Origin: Diadophis punctatus similis
Lineage: Eukaryota; Chordata; Lepidosauria; Squamata; Dipsadidae
Length of the DNA stretch: 64,000 bases
Reading direction: 5' to 3'
Assembly (NCBI GenBank): GCA_023053685.1
Contig: JALIGW010000062.1
Coordinates: forward strand, 2,902,604-2,966,603
A program made the translations under genes and the position numbers. Positions 63,973 through 64,000 of the stretch are shown here, one piece after another. Numbering within the stretch: the first letter of the stretch is position 1; the number at the start of each line of letters is the position of its first letter. Under the pieces are notes generated by a model. It was not told the origin of the DNA. It saw nothing but the letters and a program-made list of their open reading frames with translations, and ran no database searches.

Positions 63973-64000
63973 TTTATTTATTTATTTATTTTAGTATTCT
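63739..64000. repeat. TTTA/TTAC microsatellite with MITE inside
   Basis: TTTA units, then TTAC units to 63792, a 139-bp foldback, then TTAC units again and TTTA to the window end. Confidence 0.93.
63790..63928. mobile_element. TA-flanked MITE (CCGTGTTTCCCCG family)
   Basis: TACCGTGTTTCCCCGAAAAT on the left; the right end read in complement is TACCCTGTTTCCCCCAAAAT. Both edges are TA, provided by the TTAC repeat. No coding capacity. Confidence 0.85.

Overview
The window looks like snake (squamate, probably colubroid) genomic DNA. Reasons: a vertebrate muscle gene with five GT-AG exons; very many CR1, L2 and L3-like LINE fragments; tRNA-derived SINEs of the squamate type; a CR1 tail that has grown into an ATTCT (AATAG) microsatellite, a pattern described for snakes; and a long TCTA (GATA-type) tract. 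Nothing bacterial is present. Family names are from memory, because no search could be run.

The only host gene I can prove is MYMK (myomaker) on the + strand. Its coding exons are 49801-49935, 51260-51374, 52790-52938, 55391-55507 and 56261-56407 (220 codons plus stop). All junctions are GT-AG and all phases agree. Four CAGCTG E-boxes lie in the 520 bases before the start codon. A GC-rich CpG island at about 13.7-14.8 kb may be the promoter of another transcript, but I found no coding exon linked to it.

Layout. 0-1.6 kb: Ty3/gypsy-type gag and LTR (minus strand). 2-9.5 kb: CR1, SINE and LTR fragments. 9.9-12.2 kb: two nested TA-flanked foldback transposons carrying minisatellites and a 144-bp tandem array. 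13-17 kb: hAT MITEs, CpG island, solo LTR. 17.6-24.5 kb: an L3/CR1-type LINE with ORF1 and ORF2, split by an L2-type LINE and joined to a CR1 3' end. 25.2-30.9 kb: a complete but defective chromodomain (sushi-type) Ty3 element, inserted into an older LTR. 31.3-35.4 kb: further LTR-element remains, including one whose reverse transcriptase is deleted. 35.6-49 kb: CR1 copies broken up by an unusual LTR insertion, an R4-like LINE end, a Helitron, hAT elements and SINEs. 49.2-56.7 kb: MYMK, with transposons in introns 1-3. 56.9-64 kb: repeats with a hammerhead-like core, a 1-kb hAT element, L2 and CR1 fragments, microsatellites.

Most informative observations: (1) the sushi-type element has a primer-binding site complementary to its own LTR, as expected for self-priming; (2) a related LTR at 37133-37600 continues through the primer-binding site into a 41-bp perfect inverted copy of its own promoter region and has no visible target duplication, the structure expected of an integrated plus-strand strong-stop cDNA; (3) a dispersed repeat with a hammerhead-like core; (4) six hAT insertions with perfect 8-bp target duplications.
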